A stretch of 64,000 nt of DNA from an uncultured Chitinophagaceae bacterium. GTDB taxonomy: Bacteria; Bacteroidota; Bacteroidia; Chitinophagales; Chitinophagaceae. Below, in pieces: positions 1-8,839 of this stretch (its first letter is position 1; each line of letters begins with the position of its first letter). Location: positions 62,001 to 126,000 of the forward strand of contig CALMYJ010000027.1 in the NCBI GenBank assembly GCA_937873715.1, given 5' to 3'. Below the pieces are notes generated by a model. That model was not told the origin of the DNA. It made no database searches and saw only the letters and a program-made list of their open reading frames with translations. A program made the position numbers and the translations under genes.

Positions 1-1
1 T

Positions 2-70
2 GCCATACAAACGAAGGGCCCCTGGGGCGGCATCAGGGCTATGGGGTTTACCATTGGTGTTTGGTTTTAA
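2..70 (+). CDS. C-terminal end of a protein entering from the left, possibly an outer-membrane barrel
   Basis: Only the last 22 codons are visible, in frame from base 2 to a TAA at 68-70. They end in the peptide GFTIGVWF. A final aromatic residue after alternating hydrophobic residues is typical of the last beta-strand of BAM-inserted outer membrane proteins. A strong hairpin terminator follows 16 bases after the stop, which supports a real gene end. With so little sequence the family cannot be named, and the call rests on the end motif and the terminator position. Confidence 0.45.
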   Translation, partial: AIQTKGPWGGIRAMGFTIGVWF

Positions 71-86
71 CGCAACATTATCCGGT

Positions 87-126
87 TACACGAAAAAAGC
101 TGCCCACAGGCAGCTTTTTTCGTGTA
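87..126. terminator. Bidirectional intrinsic terminator
   Basis: A perfect 18-bp inverted repeat (87-104 with 109-126) has a 4-base loop, a GC core (GCTGCC/GGCAGC) and runs of six A and six T on the two arms. It lies between the stop of the entering plus-strand gene and the stop of the minus-strand fabI, so it can end transcription from both sides. Confidence 0.9.
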
Positions 127-149
127 TGCTTTACTGGTATGGTATGTAT

Positions 150-965
150 TTATTTTTCCATCTGCTCAATTACGGCTTGTGTTACACCGGTAAAGGAGAA
201 GCCGCCATCATGAAACAGATTTTGCATGGTAACCATTTTGGTTAAATCGCTGAAGAGTGTTACGCAATAATCGGCACACTGGTCGGCACTGGCATTACCC
301 AGGGGGCTCATTTTTTCGGCGTAATTAATAAAGCCATCAAAACCCTTTACACCGCTGCCTGCCGTAGTACGGGTTGGAGATTGCGAAATGGTATTTACCC
401 GTACATGTTTTTTTACGCCGTAATGATACCCAAAGCTACGGGTAATGCTTTCGAGCAGCGATTTGGCATCGGCCATTTCGTTGTAGTCCGGAAATACCCT
501 TTGTGCAGCGATATACGTAAGGGCCACCACGCTGCCCCATTCGTTAAGGGCATCCTGCTTCATGCAGGTAGCCAGCACCCGGTGCAGGCTGGTGGCAGAT
601 ATATCTAATGTTTTGGCATTAAAGCCATAATCTAATTCGGTGTAATGTTTGCCTTTGCGTACGTTGAGGCTCATGCCAATAGAATGCAGTATAAAATCTA
701 TACCGCCGCCAAAATGCTCTACAGCTTTGCTGATAAGGTTGGTAACATCTTCGTTACTGCTTACATCGCAGGGTATTACGGGTGCATCCCCTACAGCCGC
801 TGCCAGTTTGTTGATTTCGCCCATCCGCATGGCTACCGGTGCATTGGTGAGCAGTAGTTGTGCCCCTTCTTCATAACAGCGCAGCGCTGTTTTCCATGCA
901 ATGGATTTTTCATCCAGTGCGCCAAATATGATTCCTTTTTTGCCCCTGAGTAAATTGTATGACAT
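150..965 (-). CDS. fabI: Enoyl-[acyl-carrier-protein] reductase (NADH), FabI
   Basis: FabI reduces the trans-2-enoyl-ACP double bond with NADH in the last step of each fatty acid elongation cycle, in the cytoplasm. The 271-residue protein has the family's length. It starts with the modified nucleotide-binding stretch GIIFGALDEKSIAW and has the FILHSIG segment. The active-site residues of the FabI type are in place: Tyr151 in LTYIAAQR, then Tyr161 and Lys168 spaced as Y-x6-K in the segment YNEMADAK. This separates it from ordinary short-chain dehydrogenases. It is a single gene. A weak promoter-like TACATTTA lies on the minus strand at 986-993. The gene is probably essential unless another enoyl reductase exists elsewhere. 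Confidence 0.95.
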   Translation of the reverse strand: MSYNLLRGKKGIIFGALDEKSIAWKTALRCYEEGAQLLLTNAPVAMRMGEINKLAAAVGDAPVIPCDVSSNEDVTNLISKAVEHFGGGIDFILHSIGMSLNVRKGKHYTELDYGFNAKTLDISATSLHRVLATCMKQDALNEWGSVVALTYIAAQRVFPDYNEMADAKSLLESITRSFGYHYGVKKHVRVNTISQSPTRTTAGSGVKGFDGFINYAEKMSPLGNASADQCADYCVTLFSDLTKMVTMQNLFHDGGFSFTGVTQAVIEQMEK

Positions 966-1062
966 AGCCTTTTATATTTAGGGCGTAAATGTAATACAGT
1001 TGGGGGAATGAAAAAAAGCGGTCTTTTTTAAAGAGTCATGAAAACAAAGACAATTATTTGTT

Positions 1063-3075
1063 TCAATTTTTAAATAGCCTTGTGGTTAGTCTTTCACCTT
1101 TATTAATGATTTCAACAAGATAAATGCCATTAGGTAGTGCTGCAGCATTTATATTAATCTTGTCGCCATTAATATTATGTTGCAGTAACATGTTTTTACC
1201 GGAAGCAATATGTACCAGTTTTATTGAGGCCGACTGAAGGGGTGTTTTGGTTAAAACGATCGCTATACCTGATACTGGGTTTGGCGCAATTACAATGCTA
1301 TTTTTCAAAGCAATTGCTACTGGTTTTTCTTTGGCTGTAACGGTAATAGTGTTGGAATAAGCAGATTTGCCGACATTGAAAAGGTATTTGAGGCGGTAAA
1401 ATAATTTTTGGCCGGGTTTACACTCAGTATCATAAAATTCATAGTAGCCGTTTGCATTGGCAGTCGATTGGGCTTCTGTTTTTGCAATACTCGTAAAATG
1501 TATCGAGTCTGTACTCCTTTCTATATAATACACAATGTGTTTGAATGCTTCGTTTTTCTTCCAGCGTAGTTTGTTTTGTTCCTCAATGCCTTCGCCATTA
1601 AATGTCATTAATTCTTCGGGTATATTTCCCTCCTGGTTAAGCCTGAGCATGTAAATATCTGAACCATTGTTTGGGGTAGGAAGATTAAGTTCATTATTAC
1701 CGATTGTTGAAAAATTGGGTGCACCTGTAAAATAACCGGCGGCAAATATATTTTTTTGTACATCTGTAAAAATCGATGTTGGCATACAGGCAGAACATTC
1801 AAATTTTGAAGTCCATAATTTGGTGTTTTCGCTATTTAATTTGTTGAGGTAATGCCAGCCACTCTTTTCGCCAAACTGGTAAAAATTGCCTTCAATATCT
1901 ATATCTGTAGCACGAGTAGTCATTGAATCAGTACGGGCCCATATAAAGTTTCCATCGTTTGTAAGTTTGATGGTGCAACTCAAATTACTTTCATTTGTAT
2001 TTATAAAATTGTGTACACCCGGCCCCGGGTTGGCATCAATAGTTCCATAAAATTGTGGGCAGGTAAAATAAATATTGCCGTTTAAGTCAATATCAACAAG
2101 TGGATAATTGATGGCATTATATCCAATTCCCCTGACCCAAACAAAGTTTCCACTTGTATTTAATTTCATAACAAAAACACCTTGCTTCTCCTGGGGGTCA
2201 ATATTTTGAAGTTGGAAACTGGTGTTTTCATCCGGGTCAAAATCATTGTCTGCTCCAAAATATCTGCCTGCTATATATACAGCGCCGGTATAGTCTGTTT
2301 TGATTTTACTTTGAGTGTGTATTAATCCTCCTGGCGAAGCAGGGAAATCCTTTGCCCAATTAAATTCGCCGTTGCTATTTAATTTTACTATAAAAAGAGT
2401 AGCATGGCCGGTAGTATTAACAAACTGATGTACACCTGTACCGGGATCGCAGTCAATATTTTCCCAATACACACCCTGCAGGTAGATGTTTTGTTGTAAA
2501 TCGGTAGTGATGGAGGTTACAAAGTTTACACCAGCGCCTGCAAATTGTTTTGCCCATACGAAATTGCCATTAGGGTCCAGCTTTAAAATAAAACCATCTG
2601 CGTCTGATTCGGATGTTGTGGTAAGCTTATGTGTGCCGATGCCGGGGTCAAGATCTATTTCGCCATAAAAGTAGCCGGATATTAAAATGTTGCCATCAAT
2701 ATCTGTAAAAATGCCAGTGGGAACATCATCACCATAGCTTGCAAATGTTTTAAGCCAGATGCATTGACCAGATTTATCAGTTTTAAGAATATAAATGGAA
2801 GAAGTTGCTTCAGTATACCCGGTAGTGCTACAGGCGCTTTGGTTGTTGTCAAAAAATAAACTGCCAAGGAAAGTACCTGTACTAATGATATTCCCTTCGG
2901 CATCTGCAGTAATTGCTGAAGGCATTTCAAAAAAATTGCCGCCCGGCCCTGAGATTTTTTTTGCCCATTCAAGCGAAGGGGATTGTGCATAACAATAGGT
3001 AAAGATAAATATGCCAGCGATGAAGCAAATAACGCTACGGCAATATACAGCAGTTTTATTGGTAAGGATGAGCAT
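1063..3075 (-). CDS. Secreted SBBP-type beta-propeller protein with type IX sorting domain
   Basis: This is a 670-residue exported protein of unknown role. The N-terminus is a signal peptide ending near CYAQ. Residues about 30-500 hold repeated units of the kind DADGNIISTGTF and TDLQQNIYLQGVYW, separated by LDPNGNFVWAKQF-like strands, which is the SBBP (bacterial beta-propeller) pattern. The last 75 residues start with the APNPVSG motif and carry the GIYLVEI strand of the type A Por-secretion C-terminal sorting domain. It should therefore cross the outer membrane by the type IX system and be cleaved or anchored at the surface. It is monocistronic with a good promoter upstream. The ligand cannot be read from sequence. 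Confidence 0.85.
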   Translation of the reverse strand: MLILTNKTAVYCRSVICFIAGIFIFTYCYAQSPSLEWAKKISGPGGNFFEMPSAITADAEGNIISTGTFLGSLFFDNNQSACSTTGYTEATSSIYILKTDKSGQCIWLKTFASYGDDVPTGIFTDIDGNILISGYFYGEIDLDPGIGTHKLTTTSESDADGFILKLDPNGNFVWAKQFAGAGVNFVTSITTDLQQNIYLQGVYWENIDCDPGTGVHQFVNTTGHATLFIVKLNSNGEFNWAKDFPASPGGLIHTQSKIKTDYTGAVYIAGRYFGADNDFDPDENTSFQLQNIDPQEKQGVFVMKLNTSGNFVWVRGIGYNAINYPLVDIDLNGNIYFTCPQFYGTIDANPGPGVHNFINTNESNLSCTIKLTNDGNFIWARTDSMTTRATDIDIEGNFYQFGEKSGWHYLNKLNSENTKLWTSKFECSACMPTSIFTDVQKNIFAAGYFTGAPNFSTIGNNELNLPTPNNGSDIYMLRLNQEGNIPEELMTFNGEGIEEQNKLRWKKNEAFKHIVYYIERSTDSIHFTSIAKTEAQSTANANGYYEFYDTECKPGQKLFYRLKYLFNVGKSAYSNTITVTAKEKPVAIALKNSIVIAPNPVSGIAIVLTKTPLQSASIKLVHIASGKNMLLQHNINGDKININAAALPNGIYLVEIINKGERLTTRLFKN

Positions 3076-3098
3076 GTTTTCAATTTTTATTACAGCAG

Positions 3099-3129
3099 TA
3101 AATATAGTAATTTTATTTACTGTGTCAAA
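3099..3129 (-). promoter_or_regulatory. Bacteroidota-type promoter of the SBBP gene
   Basis: Read on the minus strand, TTTG (3129-3126) is followed by exactly 19 bases and TATATTTA (3106-3099), one mismatch from the Bacteroidota -7 consensus TAnnTTTG. It lies about 24 bases upstream of the start codon at 3075. Confidence 0.7.
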
Positions 3130-3140
3130 TGAATTTTTTA

Positions 3141-4490
3141 TTAAGGGTTGTCATACAAAAACTTTAGTGCTTGTAAATCGGGTACATGTTTCTTTTCTCT
3201 TTTCATTTCGTAATCGTACAATACCTGGCCAAGGTTTTTCAAAAAAGGGAAACCGATGCTGTCGTAATCGTATTTGTCATCATTTAGTACCCCATCGCTG
3301 TTGCAGTATATTACTGCCGATACAAAAAATTCTACTTTTTTTTCAAAGTCCACGATATAAGCCACATCCAACAGGTGCCCGTATGCATCACCTACTTTGT
3401 TGAATATGCGGATATTTTTTGGCAGTTCGCCTTTGTCAGCGCCATGCAGCAAAAATTTACAGTAAGCAGGATAATATTTTTCCGGTTCATCGCTGTAAGG
3501 TGGCCAGGTACTTTCGGTGGGCAACTGGCTCATGTATTTTAATACAAAATTCCGGTCATCCTCTGTAAGGTTAAAGCGTTGCGATGCATATACTTTGTTG
3601 GGAAATACGAGGCTGATAAGGATGTGGTGCAGGCTCTCTAAATATATTTTGTTGCGTTGCGAAAAATTCATCGGCTGCTGTACCAGGCTGTCGCCCCTGT
3701 AGTATGCCTGCCCGATAGAGTCTGTTCTTGCAGCATAAGTATTGGTATCGTATTGCATGGGCTGGTAATACAATAGTTTATTTCGGCTATCTACAAATTG
3801 CACCGGGTTGGTATGCCGGTTTTCTTCCTGCGATAAAAACACCTGCAGGCGGTGCAGCAGTTGTACTTCGGTGTATCCTTTTTTTTGCAACTCCTTGTTA
3901 ATATAGCCCCTGCCTAAAAATTCGTACAGGCGGTTGTAGGCATCATTATCACTTACCATCAAAATCTTTTTAATGTAGTGTGCAATGGAGGGGCGGCCAT
4001 CCGGAGTGGTGGGATCGTTCAATACCGCTGTTTGCCGGCTTAATGCTTTTTCTGTAAGCAGGGTGCTGTATTTGTTGATGTTTTTATCTTTTAACTCATT
4101 CAGGCGCTGCAGGGCCAGCAGGGCAACCGGCAGTTTTACAGTAGAGGCGGGGTAAAAGTACCGGTTGCTGTCTACATTAAAATAATGGTGCTTCAATGCA
4201 GGAATGCCATTAGCACCACGATCTACCTGTGTATAGATAACCTGCACATTCAGTTCGTTTCTTTTTTCGAGGACATCCTTAAAATGTTCTGGATATTGGG
4301 CCAGCAGGTTTTCAAGAAAGTTATCGGCTGTATGAATGCTGTCTTTAACCGGTTCCACAACAGGCGCAGGCTCCGGGGTGGGGGTGGGCTCTTTTTTGGG
4401 CAACTGTGCCCATTGCCTGAGGCTGGTGCAGCTTGTAAACAGGAGGAAGGAAATGCCGGCCAAAGCCGCCGGAATATTGGGTATAAACAT
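3141..4490 (-). CDS. Class A beta-lactamase-like serine hydrolase lipoprotein
   Basis: The 449-residue protein begins with a lipoprotein signal ending in LLFTSC (Cys21), then a Pro/Glu-rich linker and a beta-lactamase2/transpeptidase-like domain. The class A motifs are visible: S-x-x-K as STVK (Ser116, Lys119), SDN in the segment VSDNDAYNRLYE, and a K-[T/S]-G counterpart read as KVGDAYG. The Thr/Ser of KTG is replaced by Val, and the protein is much longer than true class A beta-lactamases (about 290 residues). A periplasmic, membrane-anchored serine hydrolase or peptidoglycan-related enzyme is therefore likelier than a resistance enzyme. It is divergent from secDF. Confidence 0.8.
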   Translation of the reverse strand: MFIPNIPAALAGISFLLFTSCTSLRQWAQLPKKEPTPTPEPAPVVEPVKDSIHTADNFLENLLAQYPEHFKDVLEKRNELNVQVIYTQVDRGANGIPALKHHYFNVDSNRYFYPASTVKLPVALLALQRLNELKDKNINKYSTLLTEKALSRQTAVLNDPTTPDGRPSIAHYIKKILMVSDNDAYNRLYEFLGRGYINKELQKKGYTEVQLLHRLQVFLSQEENRHTNPVQFVDSRNKLLYYQPMQYDTNTYAARTDSIGQAYYRGDSLVQQPMNFSQRNKIYLESLHHILISLVFPNKVYASQRFNLTEDDRNFVLKYMSQLPTESTWPPYSDEPEKYYPAYCKFLLHGADKGELPKNIRIFNKVGDAYGHLLDVAYIVDFEKKVEFFVSAVIYCNSDGVLNDDKYDYDSIGFPFLKNLGQVLYDYEMKREKKHVPDLQALKFLYDNP

Positions 4491-4542
4491 GCGGCAATTT
4501 AGCCTGAAATGCCCTTAAAATGCACAAAATGAGCGGGGGCGC

Positions 4543-4568
4543 TTGGTAAGGTTTTTCCCCTATCTTTG
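4543..4568 (+). promoter_or_regulatory. Probable secDF promoter
   Basis: TATCTTTG at 4561-4568 matches the Bacteroidota -7 consensus exactly. A TTG at 4543-4545 could serve as the -33 element, although the 15-base spacer is short. The element lies 53 bases upstream of the secDF start. Confidence 0.55.
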
Positions 4569-4621
4569 CACACTTCTTAAAAAAACTATAAAAAAACAGC
4601 TACTTAAAAAAGTAACAGATT

Positions 4622-7576
4622 ATGAAACTGAAAGGTATAGTTTGGTTTTTTTCGATTGCTTTAATCATCATATCACTTTGGGAACTTTCTTATACCTGGG
4701 TGGTACGCAGTTATGAGGGCAAGGTAAAAACCCAGGCAGAGCGTATCGTAAAAGCACAATATCCTGCAGTGCCGGTAAAAAGCGAAGAATTTGAACTGCT
4801 GGTAAAAAGCAGGTCGCAGCACATTTTAGACAGTACAAGGGATAAAGAAATTTTTCCTGTGCTGGGTACTACTTATCAAAAATGTAAAGAGCAGGAACTG
4901 AACCTTGGGCTCGACTTGCAGGGTGGTATTAGTGTAACCATGGATGTAAGCCTGGAAGGCTTGCTAAAAGGGATAAGCAATAATCCCAAAAACGCAGCTT
5001 TACTAAAAGCATTGCAAACGGCCAATGCACAAAAAATTGGTACCGACGCCAATTACATCACACTTTTTGCCAATGCCTACAAGCAGCAAAACCCCGGCGC
5101 TAAGCTTTCTGATTTGTTTGCAAAAGCCGGCAGCAGCATTAAAACGGCCGATAGCGATGATGATGTGGTAACCAAAATCAACAGCATTGCCAATGGCGCT
5201 ATTAAAGAAACTTACAAAATACTTTTAAAACGTATTGATAAGTTTGGTGTGGCCCAGCCCAATATTAACCTGGATGAAGCCAGGGGTATCATCAACGTGG
5301 AGCTTGCGGGTGTTACCGATAAAGAAAGGGTAAGAAAATATTTACAGGCCAGTGCCAACCTGCAGTTTTGGGAGGTATATAATATAGGAGAGTTGTCGCA
5401 GGCGCTTGAAGCTGCCGATAAATCCTTCACAGATTATATCGCAGGTGGCGATACCGCTAAAGCCAGCGCTAATAAAAATGCACTGCTTCGTATCATTAAT
5501 CCAATGGGGCCCCAGCAGGGTAAAAATGGCCAGCCGGTATATCCTGCTGCTATTGGCAATGTGATGTTGAAAGATACCGGGCTTTTTGCCAGTTATTTTA
5601 ACCTTGATGTGGTAAAAGCCAATTTCCCCGGCGATGTAAAATTTTTACTGGGTGCCGAAGAAAAATCTGAAAAAGGCGGCCAGCGTTTTTATCCTTTATA
5701 TGCCATTAAAACAGTACCCGGCAGCGATAAAGCCAAGTTAGAAGGTGAGGGTGTGGAAGAAGCCGGCCAGGGTTACGACGATAAAGGGCGCCCTTCTATA
5801 AAAATGCAGATGACACCGCTGGGCTCAAAAATATGGGCAAAACTTACAGCAGATAATGTAGGTAAACCCATTGCCATTGTACTGGATGATGTAGTGTACT
5901 CTGCTCCTAATGTGATTAATCCTATTGAAGGCGGCAACTCCGAAATATCAGGCAACTTTACGGTTGAAGAAGCACAGGATTTAGCCAACATATTAAAATC
6001 AGGTAAAACCAATGCGCCTGCTAAAATTGTGGCCGAACAGGTAGTAGGCCCCACACTGGGTAAAGAAGCGGTGAATGGTGGCGCCAAAGCGTTTGTCATT
6101 TCGTTCCTCGTAATTTTTGCGCTGATGCTGGTGTATTATAACACTGGTGGCTGGGTGGCCAATATTGCACTTATACTTAACCTGCTGTTTACTATCGGGG
6201 TACTAAGTGCACTGGGGCTTACATTAACATCGGCCAGTATTGCGGCTCTTGTACTCACGGTAGGCATGGCCGTAGATACCAACGTAATTATTTTTGAAAG
6301 GATTAAGGAAGAGTTAACCAAAGGTAAATCTTACCAGGCGGCGGTTAATGATGGGTACAAGCGTTCTATGGCGCCGGTACTCGATGCTCATGTAACCTCT
6401 TTTCTTACTGCAGCAATATTGTTTGCTTTTGGCCTTGGCCCGGTGCTGGGCTTTGCCACTACGCAAATGATTGGTATAGCGCTTAGCCTTTTCTGCGGTA
6501 TTTTAGTTTCAAGGCTTATCACCGATTTCTGGACAAACAAAAACCGCCACTTCAATTACTTTACTGCGGTTTCTAAAAAAATATTTAAGCATGCCAGCTA
6601 TAAGTTTGTTGAGTACCGAAAAGTAGCTTATGGCATTTCGGTAGTGGTATTACTGCTGGGGGTTGGTTCTTTCTTTAATGGTTTTCACCAGGGGGTTGAG
6701 TTTAAAGGCGGACGCAGTTATACGGTTGAATTACCAAAGTCAGTAAAAGTAGATGAGGTAAGGGAAGACTTAAAAAATGCATTTGATGGCGAATATCCTG
6801 TAATCAAAACGGTAATTGATAATAAACACCTCAACATTACCACTTCGTACATGAAGGGTGTTGAAAATGCCGATGATGCCGTAGAGAAAAAATTGTACGA
6901 AGGATTAAAAAAAGTAACACCGGGTGTAACTTTTGAAGATTTTGCGTATAAAAATATTAAAGGTCGCCAAACGGTACAACCCACCATTTCGGAAGATTTG
7001 AAAAAGGGCGCAGTAAAAGCCACTTTATTCTCTATTCTTATCATATTTATCTATATCCTGTTGCGCTTCCGCGACTGGCGCTATTCAATGGGTACCATTG
7101 TGGCCCTGCTGCACGACGTATTCATCACACTGGCGGTATTTTCATTCCTGAAAGATATAGTACCATTCCCGCTGGAAATCGACCAGCACTTTATTGCCGC
7201 CGTACTTACCGTAATTGGCTTTAGTATGAACGATACCGTTATTGTGTTCGACAGGGTACGTGAATACAGCAGAGGTAGTAAAATTGGCGATAAGGGTACT
7301 ATTATTAACAAGGCTATAAACGATACACTCAGCCGTACCATTATGACTTCAATGACTGTGTTCTTAACCCTGCTCATCCTGTTTGTTTTTGGTGGTGAAG
7401 TTACAAGAGGCTTTTCGTTTGCTATGCTGATTGGTGTTGTTACCGGTACTTACTCCTCCATATTTGTGGCAGCGCCAATATTGATGGACTTTGCCAAAGA
7501 TAAACCCCTTGGTGAAGCCGAAGTAATCAATACAGATGGTAAAGCTGTAGCCGCTAAAACAGCAGCAGCCAAATAA
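4622..7576 (+). CDS. secDF: Fused protein translocase subunit SecDF
   Basis: SecDF uses the proton gradient to pull exported proteins across the inner membrane after SecYEG/SecA. The 984-residue protein joins SecD and SecF in one chain, as is normal in Bacteroidota. There is a first membrane helix at residues 6-24, the SecD motif LGLDLQGG at 95-102, a long periplasmic domain to about 480, and a five-helix SecD membrane bundle at about 488-640. The SecF half begins near 660 with its own FKGG motif near 694 and a second helix bundle (IGFSMNDTVIVFDRVRE). The Ala/Lys-rich tail is cytoplasmic. The gene stands alone and is followed by a clear terminator. Confidence 0.96.
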   Translation: MKLKGIVWFFSIALIIISLWELSYTWVVRSYEGKVKTQAERIVKAQYPAVPVKSEEFELLVKSRSQHILDSTRDKEIFPVLGTTYQKCKEQELNLGLDLQGGISVTMDVSLEGLLKGISNNPKNAALLKALQTANAQKIGTDANYITLFANAYKQQNPGAKLSDLFAKAGSSIKTADSDDDVVTKINSIANGAIKETYKILLKRIDKFGVAQPNINLDEARGIINVELAGVTDKERVRKYLQASANLQFWEVYNIGELSQALEAADKSFTDYIAGGDTAKASANKNALLRIINPMGPQQGKNGQPVYPAAIGNVMLKDTGLFASYFNLDVVKANFPGDVKFLLGAEEKSEKGGQRFYPLYAIKTVPGSDKAKLEGEGVEEAGQGYDDKGRPSIKMQMTPLGSKIWAKLTADNVGKPIAIVLDDVVYSAPNVINPIEGGNSEISGNFTVEEAQDLANILKSGKTNAPAKIVAEQVVGPTLGKEAVNGGAKAFVISFLVIFALMLVYYNTGGWVANIALILNLLFTIGVLSALGLTLTSASIAALVLTVGMAVDTNVIIFERIKEELTKGKSYQAAVNDGYKRSMAPVLDAHVTSFLTAAILFAFGLGPVLGFATTQMIGIALSLFCGILVSRLITDFWTNKNRHFNYFTAVSKKIFKHASYKFVEYRKVAYGISVVVLLLGVGSFFNGFHQGVEFKGGRSYTVELPKSVKVDEVREDLKNAFDGEYPVIKTVIDNKHLNITTSYMKGVENADDAVEKKLYEGLKKVTPGVTFEDFAYKNIKGRQTVQPTISEDLKKGAVKATLFSILIIFIYILLRFRDWRYSMGTIVALLHDVFITLAVFSFLKDIVPFPLEIDQHFIAAVLTVIGFSMNDTVIVFDRVREYSRGSKIGDKGTIINKAINDTLSRTIMTSMTVFLTLLILFVFGGEVTRGFSFAMLIGVVTGTYSSIFVAAPILMDFAKDKPLGEAEVINTDGKAVAAKTAAAK

Positions 7577-7614
7577 TTTTTTTAAACGTATAGAAAGATA
7601 GTGGTCAACAATCA

Positions 7615-7643
7615 GGCCGCCTGGAAACGGGCGGCTTTTTTTT
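7615..7643 (+). terminator. secDF terminator
   Basis: GCCGCC (7616-7621) pairs with GGCGGC (7630-7635) around an 8-base loop, followed by a run of eight T, 38 bases after the secDF stop. Confidence 0.9.
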
Positions 7644-7690
7644 ATGTGCCGGGAAGATGTAGTGTGGCGTATAGAACTTTGTAAAAATAA

Positions 7691-7721
7691 AAAAGGAGAA
7701 AGTAATTAACTTTCTCCTTTT
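7691..7721 (-). terminator. Terminator of tRNA-Lys
   Basis: A perfect 13-bp stem (7691-7703 with 7709-7721) with a 5-base loop starts one base after the mature tRNA 3' end. On the minus strand it is followed by TTTATTTTT. Confidence 0.85.
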
Positions 7722-7722
7722 G

Positions 7723-7795
7723 TGATCCCGCTGGGACTCGAACCCAGGACCCATACATTAAAAGTGTATTGCTCTACCAACTGAGCTACGGAATC
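7723..7795 (-). tRNA. tRNA-Lys (anticodon TTT)
   Basis: Read on the minus strand the sequence folds into a full cloverleaf. The acceptor stem GATTCCG/CGGGATC has one G-T pair. The D-arm contains AGCTCAGTTGGTAGAGC, the anticodon stem is ATACA/TGTAT with loop CTTTTAA (anticodon TTT), and the T-arm contains GGTTCGAGTCC. The discriminator base is A. CCA is not encoded, since the genome reads ACA after the acceptor. No integrase or attachment-site duplication is visible beside it. Confidence 0.95.
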
Positions 7796-7953
7796 TCCTT
7801 TTCAAAAGTAAAGCCCGTATTGCATGGCTTTAAAATTGGAGTGCAAAAATAGGGTAAAATGGTTTCTATCCAAAAGTTTTTAAAAAAGTTTTTAAAAGCT
7901 GCAAACAAAATCTTTTCATGAATTTTTATACAGTAACAGCCGCTTAACTCACT

Positions 7954-7961
7954 TATTTTTG
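7954..7961 (+). promoter_or_regulatory. -7 element of the SDR gene, implying a very short or absent leader
   Basis: TATTTTTG matches the TAnnTTTG consensus exactly. It ends 8 bases before the ATG at 7970, so transcription would begin at or beside the start codon. No well-spaced -33 element is obvious. Confidence 0.5.
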
Positions 7962-7969
7962 CCAGCGTA

Positions 7970-8782
7970 ATGATGAACAGTTTTTTTAACAATAAAGTGG
8001 TGGCCATTACTGGTGGCAGCGATGGTATCGGTAAGGCGCTTATTGACGCCCTGATACCATTAGGTGCTAAAATTGCAACCTGCGGCCGTAACCAGGATAA
8101 ATTGTATAACCTGCAGGTGCAATACTCCGGCCATTTGTTGCACACGCTGGTGGCTGATGTAAGTAACTACAACGACTGCAACAATTTTATACAATCTACC
8201 ATCAATACATTTGGCGGTATAGATATTCTTATCAATAATGCCGGTGTGTCTATGCGGTCGCTGGTGCAGGATGCCGATGTACAGGTACTTCGCCAGGTAA
8301 TGGACATTAATTTTTTTGGAACTGTATATTGCACTAAGCTGGCTTTACCTTCTATCATGGAACGTAAAGGCATTATTGTTGGCTTATCCTCCATAGCAGG
8401 CTACAGGGGCTTGCCAGGCCGCAGTGCTTATTCTGCATCCAAATTTGCCGTTAATGGCTGGCTGGAGGCTTTGCGAACCGAGTTGCTTCATACAGGGGTG
8501 CATGTAATGTGGGTGGCACCGGGCTTTACCAGCAGCAACATACGCAATGCCGCACTCAACAACAAGGGAGAGAGCCAGGGAGAAAGCCCAATGGATGAAG
8601 CCGGTATGATGAGTGCTGAAACCTGCGCCACCAATATTATACAGGCAATAGCAAAAAAGAAGCGAACATTAGTGCTTACCTCTAATGGCAAACAAACAGT
8701 GTTCCTCAACAGGTTTTTCCCGGCATTAACAGATAAGCTTGTACGAAATTTCTTTTTTAAAAAAGGTAAGCTGGTTCGATAA
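7970..8782 (+). CDS. Short-chain dehydrogenase/reductase
   Basis: This is a cytoplasmic NAD(P)-dependent oxidoreductase of the classical SDR family, 270 residues. The cofactor motif TGGSDGIGKAL (T-G-x3-G-x-G) lies near residue 14, NNAG follows at the end of strand 4, and the catalytic Ser and Y-x3-K are in SSIAGYRGLPGRSAYSASK. The C-terminus is basic and hydrophobic (FFKKGKLVR), as in SDR family proteins that act on lipid substrates, but the substrate cannot be told. The ATG at 7970 or the next codon at 7973 could start translation. It precedes the SAM-hydrolase-family gene by 57 bases and may be cotranscribed with it. Confidence 0.88.
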   Translation: MMNSFFNNKVVAITGGSDGIGKALIDALIPLGAKIATCGRNQDKLYNLQVQYSGHLLHTLVADVSNYNDCNNFIQSTINTFGGIDILINNAGVSMRSLVQDADVQVLRQVMDINFFGTVYCTKLALPSIMERKGIIVGLSSIAGYRGLPGRSAYSASKFAVNGWLEALRTELLHTGVHVMWVAPGFTSSNIRNAALNNKGESQGESPMDEAGMMSAETCATNIIQAIAKKKRTLVLTSNGKQTVFLNRFFPALTDKLVRNFFFKKGKLVR

Positions 8783-8839
8783 CAGTTCCGGTTTTTTTGC
8801 TCAGATTTAGCTTCGGTAAATTTTTTATAAATACCATAC

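Noticed and set aside
4622..7576. SecD-SecF fusion as a novelty
   Set aside because: A single SecDF chain is normal in Bacteroidota and some Firmicutes.
7723..7795. tRNA-Lys as a possible integration site
   Set aside because: No integrase gene, no duplicated tRNA 3' end and no foreign genes lie nearby; the neighbours are ordinary chromosomal genes.
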